From positions 105,267,759-105,331,758 of the forward strand of contig NC_080578.1 in NCBI RefSeq assembly GCF_029962835.1: a stretch of 64,000 nt of DNA, written 5' to 3'. This DNA comes from Magnolia sinica (Eukaryota; Streptophyta; Magnoliopsida; Magnoliales; Magnoliaceae). Position 1 is the first letter of the stretch, and every line of letters begins with the position of its first letter. Position numbers and translations under genes: made by a program. The notes beneath the pieces are model-generated. The model was given only the letters and a program-made list of their open reading frames with translations. It ran no database searches and was not told the origin of the DNA. This document shows positions 1-13,530 of the stretch, piece after piece.

Positions 1-756
1 TAATAATACTTCAAGGTAATCAAGTTGCACCATGTCCTAAAAAGCTTGAACCGAAATAAAAATCCATTATCTTACCGACTGGCTATACAAATTATTTATG
101 AAAATTTTAAATAATAATTTATTTATTTGCTTATTAAAAATAACTTTTATTTTTATTATAAAAACACAACAGTATTAAGCTCATTAAAATATATATTTTG
201 CCTGAAAATGATGAAATTCTAAGTACAGGATGGGTCACGAGCATATAATCACATCTGAATAATTAACCAATGATTTTTAATTGTTGATTTACATTGACAA
301 TGTTTGGACGGCACAAATCATCCTATTAAAGTCATTTGAGTGATGTAATTGATGATCTTATTGTTTTTGGATATCATTAGTGGGCCACGTGCCAAATAAA
401 TTAGTAGCATGTTACACATGCGACTCTTCAAAGGATTTTAGATGTGATCTTAGCTTCCATTTTGGATTTCAAATCTCTCTTTGAGGGGATTTGAAACCTC
501 CGGTTACTTTATGTTGCCAAACATATCAAGGGATTTGAGATCCCCTCGAATTCGTAGTGTCACATGACCCCTAAAGTTAACTACAAAATAGTTAAGTTGC
601 ATGGATAAAACATATACATTATGGTGTGGTCTAAAGAGCTTTTTCAACACCCACATACTTCACAATGAGTCATCCATCCACAGTAGAATAGAACCTATAG
701 ATTGGATGGTCTGTAGAGATCAGTGACTGAGTACTAGCTGGAGATAAATAGTCCTG
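1..756. other. AT-rich stretch, nothing recognised
   Basis: I see no coding region, RNA gene or element boundary here. The sequence is AT-rich with stop codons in all frames. Confidence 0.5.
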
Positions 757-1195
757 GCATGGGTTTTGTGGGACCACCATGATATATATTTTTTTATCCA
801 CAACATCCACCCATTTTGAAAAATCATTTTAAGTCATAAGCACAAAACTCAGGCAAATTAAATGCTTGAGTGGACCACACTAGAGGAAACGGTGGAGACT
901 GAACACCTGCCACTGAAAACTTCTATGGGGCCACATAAGTTTTGGATCAAGCTAATATTTATGTTTTCCTTCATCCAAGTCTATGCAACCTTGTGAATAG
1001 GTTGGATGGCAAATAAGCATCACGGTGGGCCCTAGAAAGGTTTCAACGATGGAGGTCATTTTCACCATTGCTTCATGTGGCGTGTTCATCTACCTCCTTT
1101 TCAGGCTCTTGCCTTGAAATGATATGTTATAATTAATTCATGAATAGCTGGGATAAAACACATATATCACAGTACACCCCACAGAGGTCCCATCT
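757..1195. mobile_element. Decayed Mutator-like TIR element (GTGGGCC family)
   Basis: The interior matches, by eye, the elements at 21318, 21847, 32384, 50536 and 51093. It has the same order of blocks: a 'GGACCACCATGATAT' start, 'GTGGACCACACTAGAGGAAA', 'TTTTGGATCAAGCTAATATT', 'GGTTGGATGGCAAATAA', 'GGTTTCAACGATGG' and an inverted end near 'ATATATCACAGTACACCCC'. The inner inverted ends are still visible, but the outermost tips and any target duplication are not. It is non-autonomous, with no transposase reading frame. Confidence 0.6.
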
Positions 1196-1575
1196 CAGAC
1201 TTTTTAAATAGGATTGAGAAGATATCTAACATCTCTTTGGAATAGATGGATAATATTCTAGAATCTTCTCACAAAAACTTGAAAACTTTGTTGCATGGTC
1301 TTGCTAATTATGTGTTGCTCCCACTTTGAACTGTTCTTCATTTCTGATAGGAAGTGCGGAAGTGTGAGCCCTCAAGATCTGATGGTCTAGACGATATGGA
1401 ACCTTCACGACGCCGAAAATTAACGCTCCGGATCCAGCGGCCCGCCTATTCACTATTGGACAAGATGAGTTTATTCACCCCTCTAATTCTACGGTATAGA
1501 TGGCCCCGGATCATGATTTATGGTTTAGATCATCCCAATGACATGCTAAATAGACAAATTACTGTGTACACTATT

Positions 1576-1785
1576 CCTCCTTTTTACTCTCGTTATTTTT
1601 ATATATTTTTACGAGAGGGTCTTATCCTATTTATAGGAAAGGATGAAGTTTAGATGAGACCATAAATTATCTAACCTTATCATCCTTTTTACTTTCGTTA
1701 TTTTTATATATTTATACGAGAGAGCCTTATCCTGTTTATAGGAAAGGATGAAGTTTGGATGAGACCAGAAATTATCTGACCTTAT
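1576..1785. repeat. Tandem duplication, 105-bp unit x2
   Basis: Two adjacent copies (1576-1680 and 1681-1785) share blocks such as 'CGTTATTTTTATATATTT' and 'TATAGGAAAGGATGAAGTTT', with roughly 90% identity by eye. The TATA-like block 'TTTATAGGAAAGG' in each copy suggests an old LTR U3 region, but I cannot tie it to a particular element. Confidence 0.75.
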
Positions 1786-2261
1786 CCCTATCTCCCCATC
1801 TAAAATCAAATTCAATTATGAGTTTGAAAAAAAACTGAAGAGACGAGGCCGGAAGAGGCCCAAGCACATGGGACCCACTCACTCGTGATTGCCCACCAAT
1901 GGGCCCCACTGGCCTATATCCAACATCTCTCACTCAATCACATTGTGGGATAGACACGGAAATTTGTCCATCTAACTCGCCTAATAACAATAAAAAAACA
2001 AACATCGCAATCAAAAGAATTAGAGGCGTGGGACCAGCTGGATCACTGTAATATTCTCACAAGTGTTTAAGTACTAAGTGACCACCTAACTAGTTCTCAA
2101 TAACTCAAGCTTTACAATGATTGTCCTAGTTCGCATGACCACACCGGATAGAGTTAACTCCCGATATGGAGTACTCGGCCAACATACGCACTTGTCCAAC
2201 TTATCGAGTTATTATGAAAACTCGATTTTTCACAAACTTCGACTAAAATCAATTTAAAGCA

Positions 2262-2323
<62 letters not shown>

Positions 2324-3164
2324 TTTTAAGAAAAAAATATTGTTTGTAAGAGTCTACTAAAAACAACTCGATATTGTCGGCGGATAAGTCTTCAAGTGCG
2401 TATTTATAGTTTTAGAAACTTGTTGTAGCTGTCACGGGATCTTCCCCACGCTGATGTGTAATTCAGAATCAATTAAGCCGTTTTGCTAGCGTAATTGAGT
2501 CTGGTCAATCAAAGACGTTTTGTCATAGTACACTAAAGTAGCGGCACTCAATCTCATCCTCTCATACACAAGAGGATAGTAGCTAAGGACACAAATAGTC
2601 ATCTACAGGATTGGCTACTCGCACGTTGCAATGATTACACCGAATCAAAACAATCTGTACGTAAAAGGTCCCAGCACGTGGCTACAATCCACGCTGTAAA
2701 ACAGACAATACTAGGTGTATGTCGGGTTTACAATACGCAGGTTATTCTACATGAGGTACGACTCATCTCATAACCTTATAACCTGGCTATAAATTCAGGT
2801 CATAACATTGATAGCATAAAGAGAAATGGTACGATTATGGTATTCGACTTTATCAATCTCATCTCCAGTCTTAAAAGATTGTAGGCGGATATGACTCACT
2901 CATATCCTTATTCTTTATTATTCACAATAAAGAGAAGTCCATCTCTCAGTGTATGAACATGGCCCCAAATGTACTTTTTTTATACATTCATGGTTAGTCA
3001 ACCCGTGCGAGCGGGTGACCGGCCTGGCAACAAAAATAGAAATACTATATGATCTCAAGGTAAATGTTAATGATCTACTTACCTAGTTTATATCAGTGTT
3101 CAATACTGAATAAATGGAATATATTATTCATTAATAAAATATCAAAAGTACTAAAAACAAGTAT
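1786..3164. other. Unclassified, possibly LTR flank of the copia relic
   Basis: No gene is visible. The stretch lies directly beyond the 3' end of the minus-strand copia relic, so its LTR would be expected here. I could not pair it with a second LTR, so the assignment is only positional. It contains a long TA tract. Confidence 0.3.
2266..2321. repeat. (TA)n microsatellite
   Basis: About 28 uninterrupted TA units. Confidence 0.95.
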
Positions 3165-3294
3165 ATCGCTTAAGTTTTCCTCAATCTCATCTGCCTAACG
3201 TGAATCTGAAATAGATATTTGACTATAGGTTTCGTCATGGGATTAGCCATCATCTCCTTATATAGGAATGTAGTTGAGGGCGACTGTAACGTCT

Positions 3295-6200
3295 CGGAAA
3301 AATTCGTACAAGGACCCGAGTACCACCCTAGATAGAAATCACCCAAGACCAAAACCTTTAGAAATTAGGTTAATGTTAGCAAGTGTTGAACTAGAGTGCT
3401 TATGAAATTAGCACTAATCATTTTAAATATGATTTGCAAGACCCAAACCGTGCAGTATCATTGACGCCACGTTACCCTGAAATCTAGAATCCATCTCTAA
3501 ACCCGGTTGCTCTCGGGAGCACACCGAAACTCCGTATCGGACCTGGACTGCACGTCGAAAGTCCGATTACCCCGAAACTATACGGATATGACCGTATTAT
3601 TGGACTTGACAACCCCCTTAAAAATCAAGTCTTAATTGTGTCTAGAAATACACAACTTGAGCCTGGAGCAAAGTATGTGAGAAACGTGAATATATTTAGA
3701 AGTAAATTTTAAATTTAAGTAATCTAAGTCGTGTTGCTTGCAGGTCAAATATAAGGATTCAGACCGTAAGAATCTGACCCAAATACACCATCGGATCAGG
3801 AGAAATGTCCCATACATGTCGGTGTACTTATGGCCCTGATCGAGTGCCGGTGACCGTTAAACTGAAACTGGTCCGCCACGGCTGATCTGTAAATTCGATT
3901 GGAACGAAAATTCAACCTGACCTAGATCCGTGGTCAGGGAGCTTAAGTCCGACCGTACGTGGAAAATGGGCCACCAGAAGTGCTCCGTTGGACCGGAACA
4001 GTCCGTATTTGGATATTACCTAAGTATACCTTGGCCTTGGGGCCATATCCATCAATCCTGGGCCTATATAAGGACCTTAAACCCTCTCTCTCTCACCCCA
4101 TACGAATTTGAGAAACCCTAGGGGAGAGGGAGAGAAAAGAGAAGGGAAAAGAGAGAAAGTCAGAGTGAGAGTTGGAGATTCTTCCTGGGATTCGATCCCA
4201 CTATTCCACGCACTCAACTACCATTCCTGTATCGCTATACAGGCGATTCCGATTCCGTTTTTAGGTAAGAAAACATAATCCTAATTTGTATTAGGGTTTC
4301 AGATAGTGTAAGTTATGAAATAGCTAACCTAATTTATGTTATAGGTTGTCAATCCGCCGTTAACAAGATTGAGTGTCTAAAACGAATCCGTTACGCGTTT
4401 ACTGGCGTAAGGTGCGGACTATAAACATATAGGTTATGGTTTTCAAGGCTTTCAATGTCGGTTAATAGTTTATTACTGATGTGGGTGCTATTTCACATGC
4501 CAAATGCGATGTCTGTTTCACTTTACATATATATATGAACTATGTTGGGTATATTGTAATCCGTGTGTTTGTAGAAATGATTGTATATGTTTGAAATTTG
4601 AAATTATGTTTGCCATGATTGATTGCTGTGTATATATGCAAGATGTATGTGTAATAACTCCTTGATGAAAGGATTTGCCTAAATACATGTTATCCCAACA
4701 TACGTCGCATATGTTATAATGTGTAGCCTAGGTGTTTGTGAAAATGTTTGAATGAGTGGAGGATTTACATTCGTGCTCGCCATGACAAATTGTTGTGGAT
4801 ATATGATTGTTGTGTAGGCGACAATCCCTTGGCGAAAGGTTTTACCCTAATACACATTATAATCAACAGACGTGTATGTTAAAAAAGTGTAGTCTAAGTG
4901 TTCGTAAAAATGATTGAATGAGCAAGTACCTGACATCGGGTACTTTATTTGGGTGTTGAGATAAGATTCTCAACTACCTTGATTATGTGTATGATTTTCT
5001 CTATGCAATTTATATTGTATCGTCTGTTTTACTTATCAAATGCGCATGTGTGAATTCTTGTGTATGTTGTACTTCATAACATGCTCAAATGGTTGTAGGA
5101 TTGAAATTATATGTTTATTACTGCTTTGACTATTTTACACGAATACTTGTTATAATTGAATATGTTTGGGACTACGATATAGTTCGAGCAATCGGTAACA
5201 GGCCCTGATTTGATGGCTGAGGTTGTTTTCGCCCGCAGGATGTGTTCGATGAGTCCAAGCAATACTTCAGTTGTCGACAGTGATTAGGCCACACGGAGTG
5301 CTCGTGCACTTCATGTCAATCAATTCGATGTGCACTCGTACCAGTTGAGCTCGTCAAGTAACCTGATTGACCCGATGTATGTTCACCATGTATGGACGCT
5401 ACTGCTTGAATCTAAGGTACCAAACTCACCAATGAAAAATTTCTTTAACCTTGGTACCTCGATCCGCTAAGACTCATGAGCCAAGTATGGTGGTATGGGA
5501 CATCGTGGTCGAGCTGTCGGCCTACGCTGGGGTGACGAGCCTCCCCGTAGTGTCCAGTGAGCAACACAGCCTCGTGAGCCTAATACGGTGGTATGAAAAA
5601 CTGTATTCGAGCTGCGGCCTACACTGATAAGGTGACGAGCCCTTTGTAGTGACCTCGAGCATACTCTAAGACTGCGTAGAGGCGACGAGTCCTTACGTAG
5701 TAACAAGAGTATACTAGGCTTGCACTGATAAGGTGACGAGCCATTTGCAGTGACCTAGAACCGCAATATCGTATGAGAATTGTTATGACTGACGACCCTA
5801 GAATGGATCATTTTTTGAGAATTGATATAAGGGAGGTATCTTAGCTTCCCAATCATGTTGTATGAAAATGGCTAATAAGAACTTGGTAATCAAACTCATG
5901 CACCGCATTGTATGTGTCGTTTGGCGATGTGTAGAGAGCACGAGGAAGTGACTGACACGCACGATTGTTAGATGAAGATCCCTAAGGGAGTGCAGGCGAG
6001 GGCATGCATCATTTATTCATACCATTCCTGTATTAATAAGAGTACTTAGGGATGTTCGATTGTATTGCTTTATCATTACTGCTTGACTGAATTGATAACA
6101 TGTTAACCTTTGCTTTATTGTTCCACTGAGTTGATCACTCACTCCCACGTTACGGGACGGTGTCTTAAACACCAACCAGACCCTGTTGTAGGTTTAGATT

Positions 6201-6625
6201 ATGGCGTAGCCTGCAAGGCGGAGCCGGACCTTGAGGATGATGAGGAGACATTCTCATATATGCAGTATTCAGGCGGGTTCTCGTTGATCGTTCTGAATCG
6301 ACGGGGCTTCAGGGTTATACTTGTAGTGGACTATTACATTTTTGATATTTTGTATTTTGAAACAATACTTGTAATTATTGACTTAGCAATGCATACATAC
6401 TTTGGGGACTTATACTGATTTGTAAAATTATACATATTCGTTTCAGTCTTTCGTTTGTGTATTACAACTGTCCCTGGATTATGTTTTGCTGATTTGGCTT
6501 AATCTTATTCATGTTTATGCACTAATACAAACAACATTTAATCATCATTAAATATGTTGCATAAGTGATGCGTTAGAACTCGAGAGTTGGACTTCTACTC
6601 GACCCCCGATTTTCACGGCGTTACA
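3295..6625 (+). mobile_element. Family A long solo-LTR-like element, copy 1
   Basis: The element starts TGTAACG and ends CGTTACA, and is flanked by a perfect 5-bp duplication GCGAC (3290-3294 and 6626-6630). This is the signature of LTR-retrotransposon integration. It has no gag or pol and no paired LTR, so a very long (3.3 kb) solo LTR is the simplest reading; a large non-coding derivative is possible. A promoter-like TATATAAGG lies at 4065-4073, followed by a CT-rich leader. The perfect target duplication suggests modest age. It sits inside the copia relic and is therefore younger than it. Siblings lie at 16079-19261 and 27564-31736. Confidence 0.75.
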
Positions 6626-7690
6626 GCGACCTTATCTCTCACTTGATCGCGGACGTAATGATACTTGATCTCAATGTACTTAGACTTTTAGTGGTGTTTA
6701 GGGTCCTTCACCAAGTCAATGGCAAAAGTATTGTCTATCTTTAGCGATACAGGCCGACGAACGCTCAGTACAACACCCAGACCTAGTAGAAATCTGCGAA
6801 CCCATACACACTCTTGAACTGCAGCACAACATGCAATGTACTCGGCCTCCATAAATAAATGAGCTGAGGATGTCTGTTTCTTACCTGACTATGAGATAGT
6901 TTCTTCTCCAAGTAAGAATACATATCTTGAAGTAGAATTTCCCTCATCGGCGTCATTACCCTAAGTAGCATCAGAATATTCTTTGAGCTCGAGACTTGTA
7001 CCTTCATAATACAACATTAGGTCTTTTGTCCATCTGAGATAACGGAATATACGTTTGACAGCTTATCAATGAGATTGTCTCGGGTTACTCTGATAATGGC
7101 TAACTATGCCAACTGCATAGCTAATATCCGGTCTGGTGCAAAGCATAGTATACATTAAGCTTCCTACTGCACTTATATAAGATACTGAGGACATAACCAG
7201 TTTCTCGGCTTCAGTCTGAGGACATGATTTTCTGTCTAACTTGGTAGCTTTATCCATAAGGGTTTCAATGGCTTTTGAATTTTTCATTCATAACCGCTCT
7301 AGGATCTTTTATATATAAGTGGCTTGAGACAAGCCTAAAAATTTCTTAGGGGGATCCCTGATGATTTTTACCCCAAGAATAAAGCTAGCTTCACCGAGGT
7401 CTTTCATCTCAAAGTTCGAGAATGACCTATCTTTAGTCAATATCAACAATTGCATGTCATTACCAGCTGGCAGAATATTTTCTATATATAGAGATAGTAT
7501 TAGAAAAGATCTTCCAGACCATTTCATGTATACACAATGATCCTCTTCACTCATTGTGAATCCAAAAGTAATGATGACTAAGTGGAACCTTACGTACCAC
7601 TGTCTGAAAGATTGCTTCAGCCCATAGATAGATTTTAACAACTTGCAGACTTTCTTTGGATGTTTTTTGTCCACATAACCCATGGGTTGT

Positions 7691-7693
<3 letters not shown>

Positions 7694-7753
<60 letters not shown>
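7694..7753. repeat. (TA)n microsatellite inside the copia relic
   Basis: About 30 TA units lie within the reverse-transcriptase region of the copia relic. The reading frames this tract opens on both strands are artefacts. Confidence 0.95.
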
Positions 7754-7755
<2 letters not shown>

Positions 7756-9056
7756 TCATCGAAGTCACCATTTAAGAATGCGGTCTTTACATCTATCTGA
7801 TATAACTCTAAGTTTAAACTTGCGACAATGGACAAGATCATGCAGATTGAGGAGAACTTTACAACAAGTGAAAAGGTCTCCTCATAATCAATGTCTTCTT
7901 TTTTGTGTAAATATTTTAGTAACTAATTGTGTTTTATGCTTGTCAACTGTACCATCCGTCTTTCTTTTGATTTTTAGTACCCACTTATTACCCATCACTT
8001 TGTGATAGGAAGACAGATCAACAAGTTCCCAAACTTTATTATTCTCCATGGAAGCGATCTCTTCGTCCATAGCAGTCACCCAATCGGTTGAGTTAGGAAA
8101 TAATAATGCATCCTGACGCGAATCAGGTTCATCATCATCAACCGCAACGCAAGTGAATGTTTGCCCCTCAATATCGAAGTATCTTCGGGGAATCGATTCC
8201 CTTTCGCTTCGACGTAACTCCAGAGCTTGCTAAGATGACCTCCCATTGTCCTAATGAACTATATGAGCATATCATTTTGATAAGCAGAACTCTCACTCTC
8301 ATGAGATACATCAGGTATTTCAAAGAGTTCCATAGGAACCTTTTGTTTTATTCGGCTGGGGTATCTATCTTCGACGAAGGTCATGTCCCAAAATTCTATC
8401 TTAATCCAACGTCCATGTTCCTCATAAACTAGAACATATTTCTTTGAATGCATGAGATACCTTATGAACATGCATTTAATAGTTTTACTATCAAGTTTAC
8501 CTCTATGCGGAGTAGGCAGAAAAATATATCCCAAAGATCCCCAAGGGTGTGAGTTGGCTAAAGAATGAATCCTCCCAGACCACATCTTGTATGGGGTCTT
8601 AGAAATGGATTTGGATGGGACTCTATTAAGGACGTAGATGGCTGTTAACAGTGCATCTCCCCAGAATGTGGTAGAGAGATTGGCTTATGCCATCATCAAT
8701 TTAACCATGTCCAATAGTGTCCTATTTATTCTCTCTGCAATACCATTTTGTTGTGGAGTGTAAGTCATTGTATACCGCCGAATAATGTCAACATTTTCAC
8801 AATATGATTTAAACATTTCAGATGTATGCTCGTCACCTCTATCAAATCGAAGGATTTTAATATTTTTTTCAAGTTAATTTTCCACATCAGCTTTATATTT
8901 AAGAAAATAATCAAAAACCTCAAATTTGTGTGAAATAAGATACACATATCCATAATGCGAGTAATCGTCAATAAAAGTGACAAAGTATTGACATCCATTT
9001 CTGGCATGTACATTGAAGGGTCCATAGATATCTAAATGAATTATCTCTAGTGAGCC

Positions 9057-11094
9057 TGTAACACCCCGTACTTTCCAGTACTCAGGTATTACCATGAAGA
9101 CTTAGTTTAGTATAAACACAAACCTGATGTATTTGAACATTCGTGCTCATTCTAACTTGATTTGATAGTTGGAAGAAATCTTCATTTATAGACCAACACA
9201 TCCATCCATTAATTCTCAAGATGAACCATCACATTACTCCGAAACTAAACCACATGCCACAAATCTAGGATCTTAAGTCATACAACCTACCGTTCATTGA
9301 ATCCTTAATAGCTCAAGGGATGATCCATGCCTAAACCACGCGATTGAGCTTAAATCTGACCATTTGAAGAATGTACACCCATAGATCAAACCATAAGTTA
9401 GTAGTTTTGGGACCCAAATCAATAGATCCACTGATCATCGGGTCCACATAATTCTATTAAGCAAATTAGCCATTGGATTTCATTGTTATGACATTTACTT
9501 GTAAATCCAACTGATGGGTTTCAGTCAGACAGTCCTTAGGACCCTTTGGAATCAGGTTTAATCATATCTGAAAGGGATCTAACCGTTTGATGATTGGAAA
9601 ATGCCTTTTATGATACGTAAAGAGAGTTGTATGGCCCACCTAGGTTGGATATTTAACCCATCTTCATTCTATGGTCATGATGAAACCTAATAAAGGTAGT
9701 GGACGGAGTAGATTTCATAGAACATCACGGTGGACCTCACTTTTGGCTCGTAAGTGCACCAGGGGGCGTGCACCCGCTGTGCACCGGACCTACTAGCTCG
9801 GTCAAACCACGTTTGACCAAGGCTACTCTAAGAGGAGGGGATTCTCCTTCCTTTCATCTTTCCTGCCAGCGAGCGGATGGATGTCTGTTGCTTGTGATCA
9901 TGGCCCACCATCACAGCTTAGTAGCTCAATCAGAACTGTCCATCTGGTGTGGATGAAATTTCTGACCAAACTCCACCTAATCAGGTGCCTTGGAGCTTGT
10001 GTGCATGCACACAACCATTTATACAAACAAGGCCTGCACACACAGCGTCTTTCAAAAATGGAATGCACGTCTGGCTGCCACGCTGGCGATCCGTGTGAGG
10101 GAGGTCCGTGCAATCTCAGCCCTCCCTTTTGTTAGATCTCAACCGTCCTAGCTAGGGCTTCACTCCCTCAATACCGGAGAAAGAAACTAATAGCCGGTTT
10201 CTCTGTACCAGTGGTATTCGGAGCTTATGGCAAACCTTATTCAGAATGTTCATCAGCATCTAACGGTTTATCAACATTAGGGCAAGCCATAAAAGGGAGG
10301 TATTTTCGAGCTAGGGCTCTCCATTCCTAACAAGAGCTTGAAGTAAAAGAAACGACCGTTTTCTTCTCCATTCGAACCCATCAGCCCGACCTCCTTTAAC
10401 CTTCAAAACCTCCATTTCATGAGCTCCTCTAAGCCCATCCGAACCATCCAACACCTCCAGATCGAAAGAAGAAGCTTCCGTTTGAGGTCTGCCATTAGAG
10501 CTGACCGTCTTCCCCGCCGTGTCAAACCGAGTTGGACTTTGTCCAGTTGAGCCATTTTTAGGCTATCAGCGTATGGTGATGTCCCTAGTGTTGGAAGAGG
10601 GAGATGGGAAGAAAATGGAAGAGGAAAGAAAAAAGAAGAAAGAAGAGAAGATGAGGGGAGGTGGTTGTTGCACCGCACCAGTCCGACTCAACTCGACTAA
10701 GCTTGAGTCAGGCGGGGCCAGACATCCATTGCTGGACGTTTCCAGCTGGAAGAAAATGGAGAAAGGAAGAGGAAGAAACAAAGAGTGAGGGAGACCGTGC
10801 CACACTGAGTTGGGGCTGTTGTCCGACCTTGTGCCGCACCGAGTCGACGTCATTCGAGTCGGATCGAGCCTGGCTCGGTCTAGGTTATCCCAGGGAAGAG
10901 AGGGAGAAGAAAAATAGAAAGAAGCAGTGAAGGAGAGAGAGAGAGTTGGGGTGCTGGTCCGTTCACCAGGTTGGGCTGCGAGTCGGGTCTCAATCGTGTT
11001 GACTCGCCGCACCAACTCGACTCATTGTCGAGATATTGGGTGATGGTCCAGGTTGTTGGACGTGTGTGACTAAAAAAAAAGGAAGGAGAAGAAG

Positions 11095-11144
<50 letters not shown>

Positions 11145-13530
11145 CACTGGGTCGACTCGGCTGAACTCCATGAGTCCATCTATGCGAGTTGGGTCGGGAC
11201 TTGCTGGATGCTGCTCTTAAAAGGAAGAAGGAAGGAAAAGGAGAAAGATTGGAGGAAGAAGGAGAAGAGAGAAAGTAAGAAAGGAAAAGAAAGAAAAAAA
11301 GAAGAAGAAGAAGAAGGAGAAAGTGAGATTGAGAGGGTGATTGCCGAGTTGACTTGGCAAGCCAACCGGGTCACGGATTGAGACTGATTCACTCCAACAG
11401 TCCAACAAATGCTCATGAAGATCCAAAGCCACCTGGGTGACTCGCTCAATTGGTTCAAGTTGGGAGCAAATCAAGCCCGTGGTTCGAATCGAGTTGACGT
11501 ATGTGAGTCAATGTTTCCTTTTAATACTAGACTTGCCTATTTGTATTAATATCATTGATACCACTCTTATTATTAGGATTGCTAATATTAGATATGATTA
11601 GTCATTAGTGGATAATTTATGCTAAAACAAGTTATTATAAACAAAATTGTAATTATTAAATATTATTATTTTATTTATCGCTCTTAAATATTCTCATTAA
11701 TAGTATATCATAATATTTATTATCATAATGATTATCGAGGTCATGTTAGCTAATAATATTATATATCGCCAATATTAATGGCAATTTTATAATTATTAAT
11801 ATTATTGGTGTTGTGATTGATCGTACATCAATTGACATTCAAATCTTAGAATCTAAGTCTGGAACTACACCATAGGATGAAACCCTAATTTTACATTAAG
11901 CCCTGAAAATAAATAATTTGAACCCTAGGCTATGATCTTAACCCTAAATGGTACGTAAAACTTGAATCTAACTGTACAATTTCATCATTCGTTGTAGGAT
12001 TCGATTACAAGGACGCACATGCTTCCTAGCAATGTTAGTTGCCCATTTGATTCATAAGGTAATGATTTCTTCTCCTTGAGCTTTCCATTTTTTTATTAGC
12101 TAAAGTGATAGTTTTTATTTTAATTTTGGTTAATAATTGATATATTTATCTTATAACTACATGTGCTAGTTGTTGGAATTGAATACTAGATTACACACTC
12201 AATATTTGTCCTGTATATTTTCCTATGCATGTGGATTACTTGTGAATTGTTTATGGAACTTAATTTGGTACATCAATCAGTGGAAAACCCCACATATAAA
12301 TGTACACACACACTTAGGATGTAACTTGATTGATTGTGTTTATAACGGACCATCGATATAGTGGTTACTTTGAATAATGTGAATATTGAAGCGAGTCTAC
12401 CATCCTTGGGTTATTGTGTTTACGTGGTTTTTGAGGATGGTCTTTTATCGTGCTGATTTGATACTTACCTTATATGATTTCGATTTGTTATTTGCTCTAT
12501 ATGGCTTTGACTTAATATTTGCCCTGTGTGAGTTCGATGATTTATTCTACATGAGCATGCGATGATAAGTCCCAAATATTGAAATTAATTGGCCACTAGT
12601 CGATGAGTTTCCATTAAACATCGTAAGGTGATAATCTCATGAGTTGGGGATGGTTGAATGAGACACTATTTCTGAGCTTTGGCCTACGCTGGGTGATGAG
12701 CCTCCCGTAGTGACCTTTGAGTTTTATTAAACGAGCTGATTGTAAATGGAATAATAACGATTAGGTTATCATACATTCATAGCATACGTGCGATAATGGG
12801 TGGCTAATTTTAGATGATGTAGCACGTGCCTGTAGTCGTGGTGTCGTTTCGCTAGCTCCCAGACCATTGACTATCGACCCACCTTCGATGAGTTTGCACT
12901 GCGCATGTACTATGTACTTTCGTTAGTGACCGGCTACATGCATGGGTTTTGCCCAAAGGCTAACTGGATGAGTATCCCCAGTTGATGTGCACTCATGCAT
13001 CCGTGCATTTAATAAGACTGCATCATGTATTGTTTTGTATGCCTTGTTATGTTTTTATAACTATGCTTACTTAATGCAGCGGTGTGTAATCTTGAGGGCA
13101 ATTCATACTTGGCCACTCATTTATCGAATATATAATCGTACAGGTAGTGCAGGTGGCCTAGATAATATTTGTGTTCATATTGATGAGGAGCAGGGTTCAA
13201 TCGTCGATGATGCATGATTGCATTACCAAGAATTGCTACGTGATTTTACATATCAGTATTAGTTATAATTTACTTTATTTCACATACGATATTATCTCAT
13301 TTTGTAATTGTAAGTATTGAGACATTGGTTTGTATAAGTCATTATGGGCAGCCGCTCGTGTAATTTGAATGCATATGCAATTTCCTTTATGTTTGGTTTA
13401 TTCTTATTCCGCGAAACTGCTCACTCTAAAGAGAATAAAAAAATGTATTTGTAGAATTTGACTTTCCTTAAAGGTTAACACTCAGGTTTTTGAAAAACAA
13501 GTCATATATTCGGGTTATGAAAACACGGGG
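9057..13530 (+). mobile_element. Family B TG...-type LTR-like element, diverged relative of family A
   Basis: It begins TGTAACACCCCG exactly where copia homology stops and runs to a terminal-like 'ACACGGGG' near 13530. Its last third shares blocks with family A, for example 'GGCCTACGCTGGGTGATGAG' near 12682 and the GCATGCATCAT-like region. A clean right tip and target duplication were not found, so it is broken or imprecisely bounded. The middle (10.4-11.5 kb) is purine/pyrimidine-skewed and gives long low-complexity reading frames that are not genes. Confidence 0.5.
11099..11141. repeat. (GA)n microsatellite
   Basis: About 21 GA units in the purine-rich centre of the family B element. Confidence 0.9.

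Larger units (their letters stand above)
3165..9056 (-). mobile_element. Ty1/copia retrotransposon relic, broken
   Basis: The minus strand keeps recognisable copia parts in family order. These are an integrase-like stretch (about 9056-8260, with 'HLDIYGPFN' and 'FVTFIDDYSHYGYVYL'), reverse transcriptase blocks (about 8080-7310, with 'QIDVKTAFLNGD' and 'VCKLLKSIYGLKQ'), an RNase H region (about 7290-6640, with 'CTRPDISYAVGIVS') and a C-terminal tail (about 3290-3165, with 'MANPMTKPI'). It is a fossil with many breaks. A later TG...CA element (3295-6625) interrupts it with a 5-bp target duplication, and another TG...CA-type element abuts its upstream end at 9057. The gag and protease part was not found. 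Confidence 0.85.

Noticed and set aside
7547-8005. Open frames with long Ile-Tyr runs on both strands
   Set aside because: Artefacts of the TA microsatellite within the copia relic.
10403-11474. Overlapping open frames on both strands, up to 149 codons
   Set aside because: They arise from GA/CT-rich low-complexity DNA inside the family B element; the translations are Ser/Phe/Arg runs without a domain.
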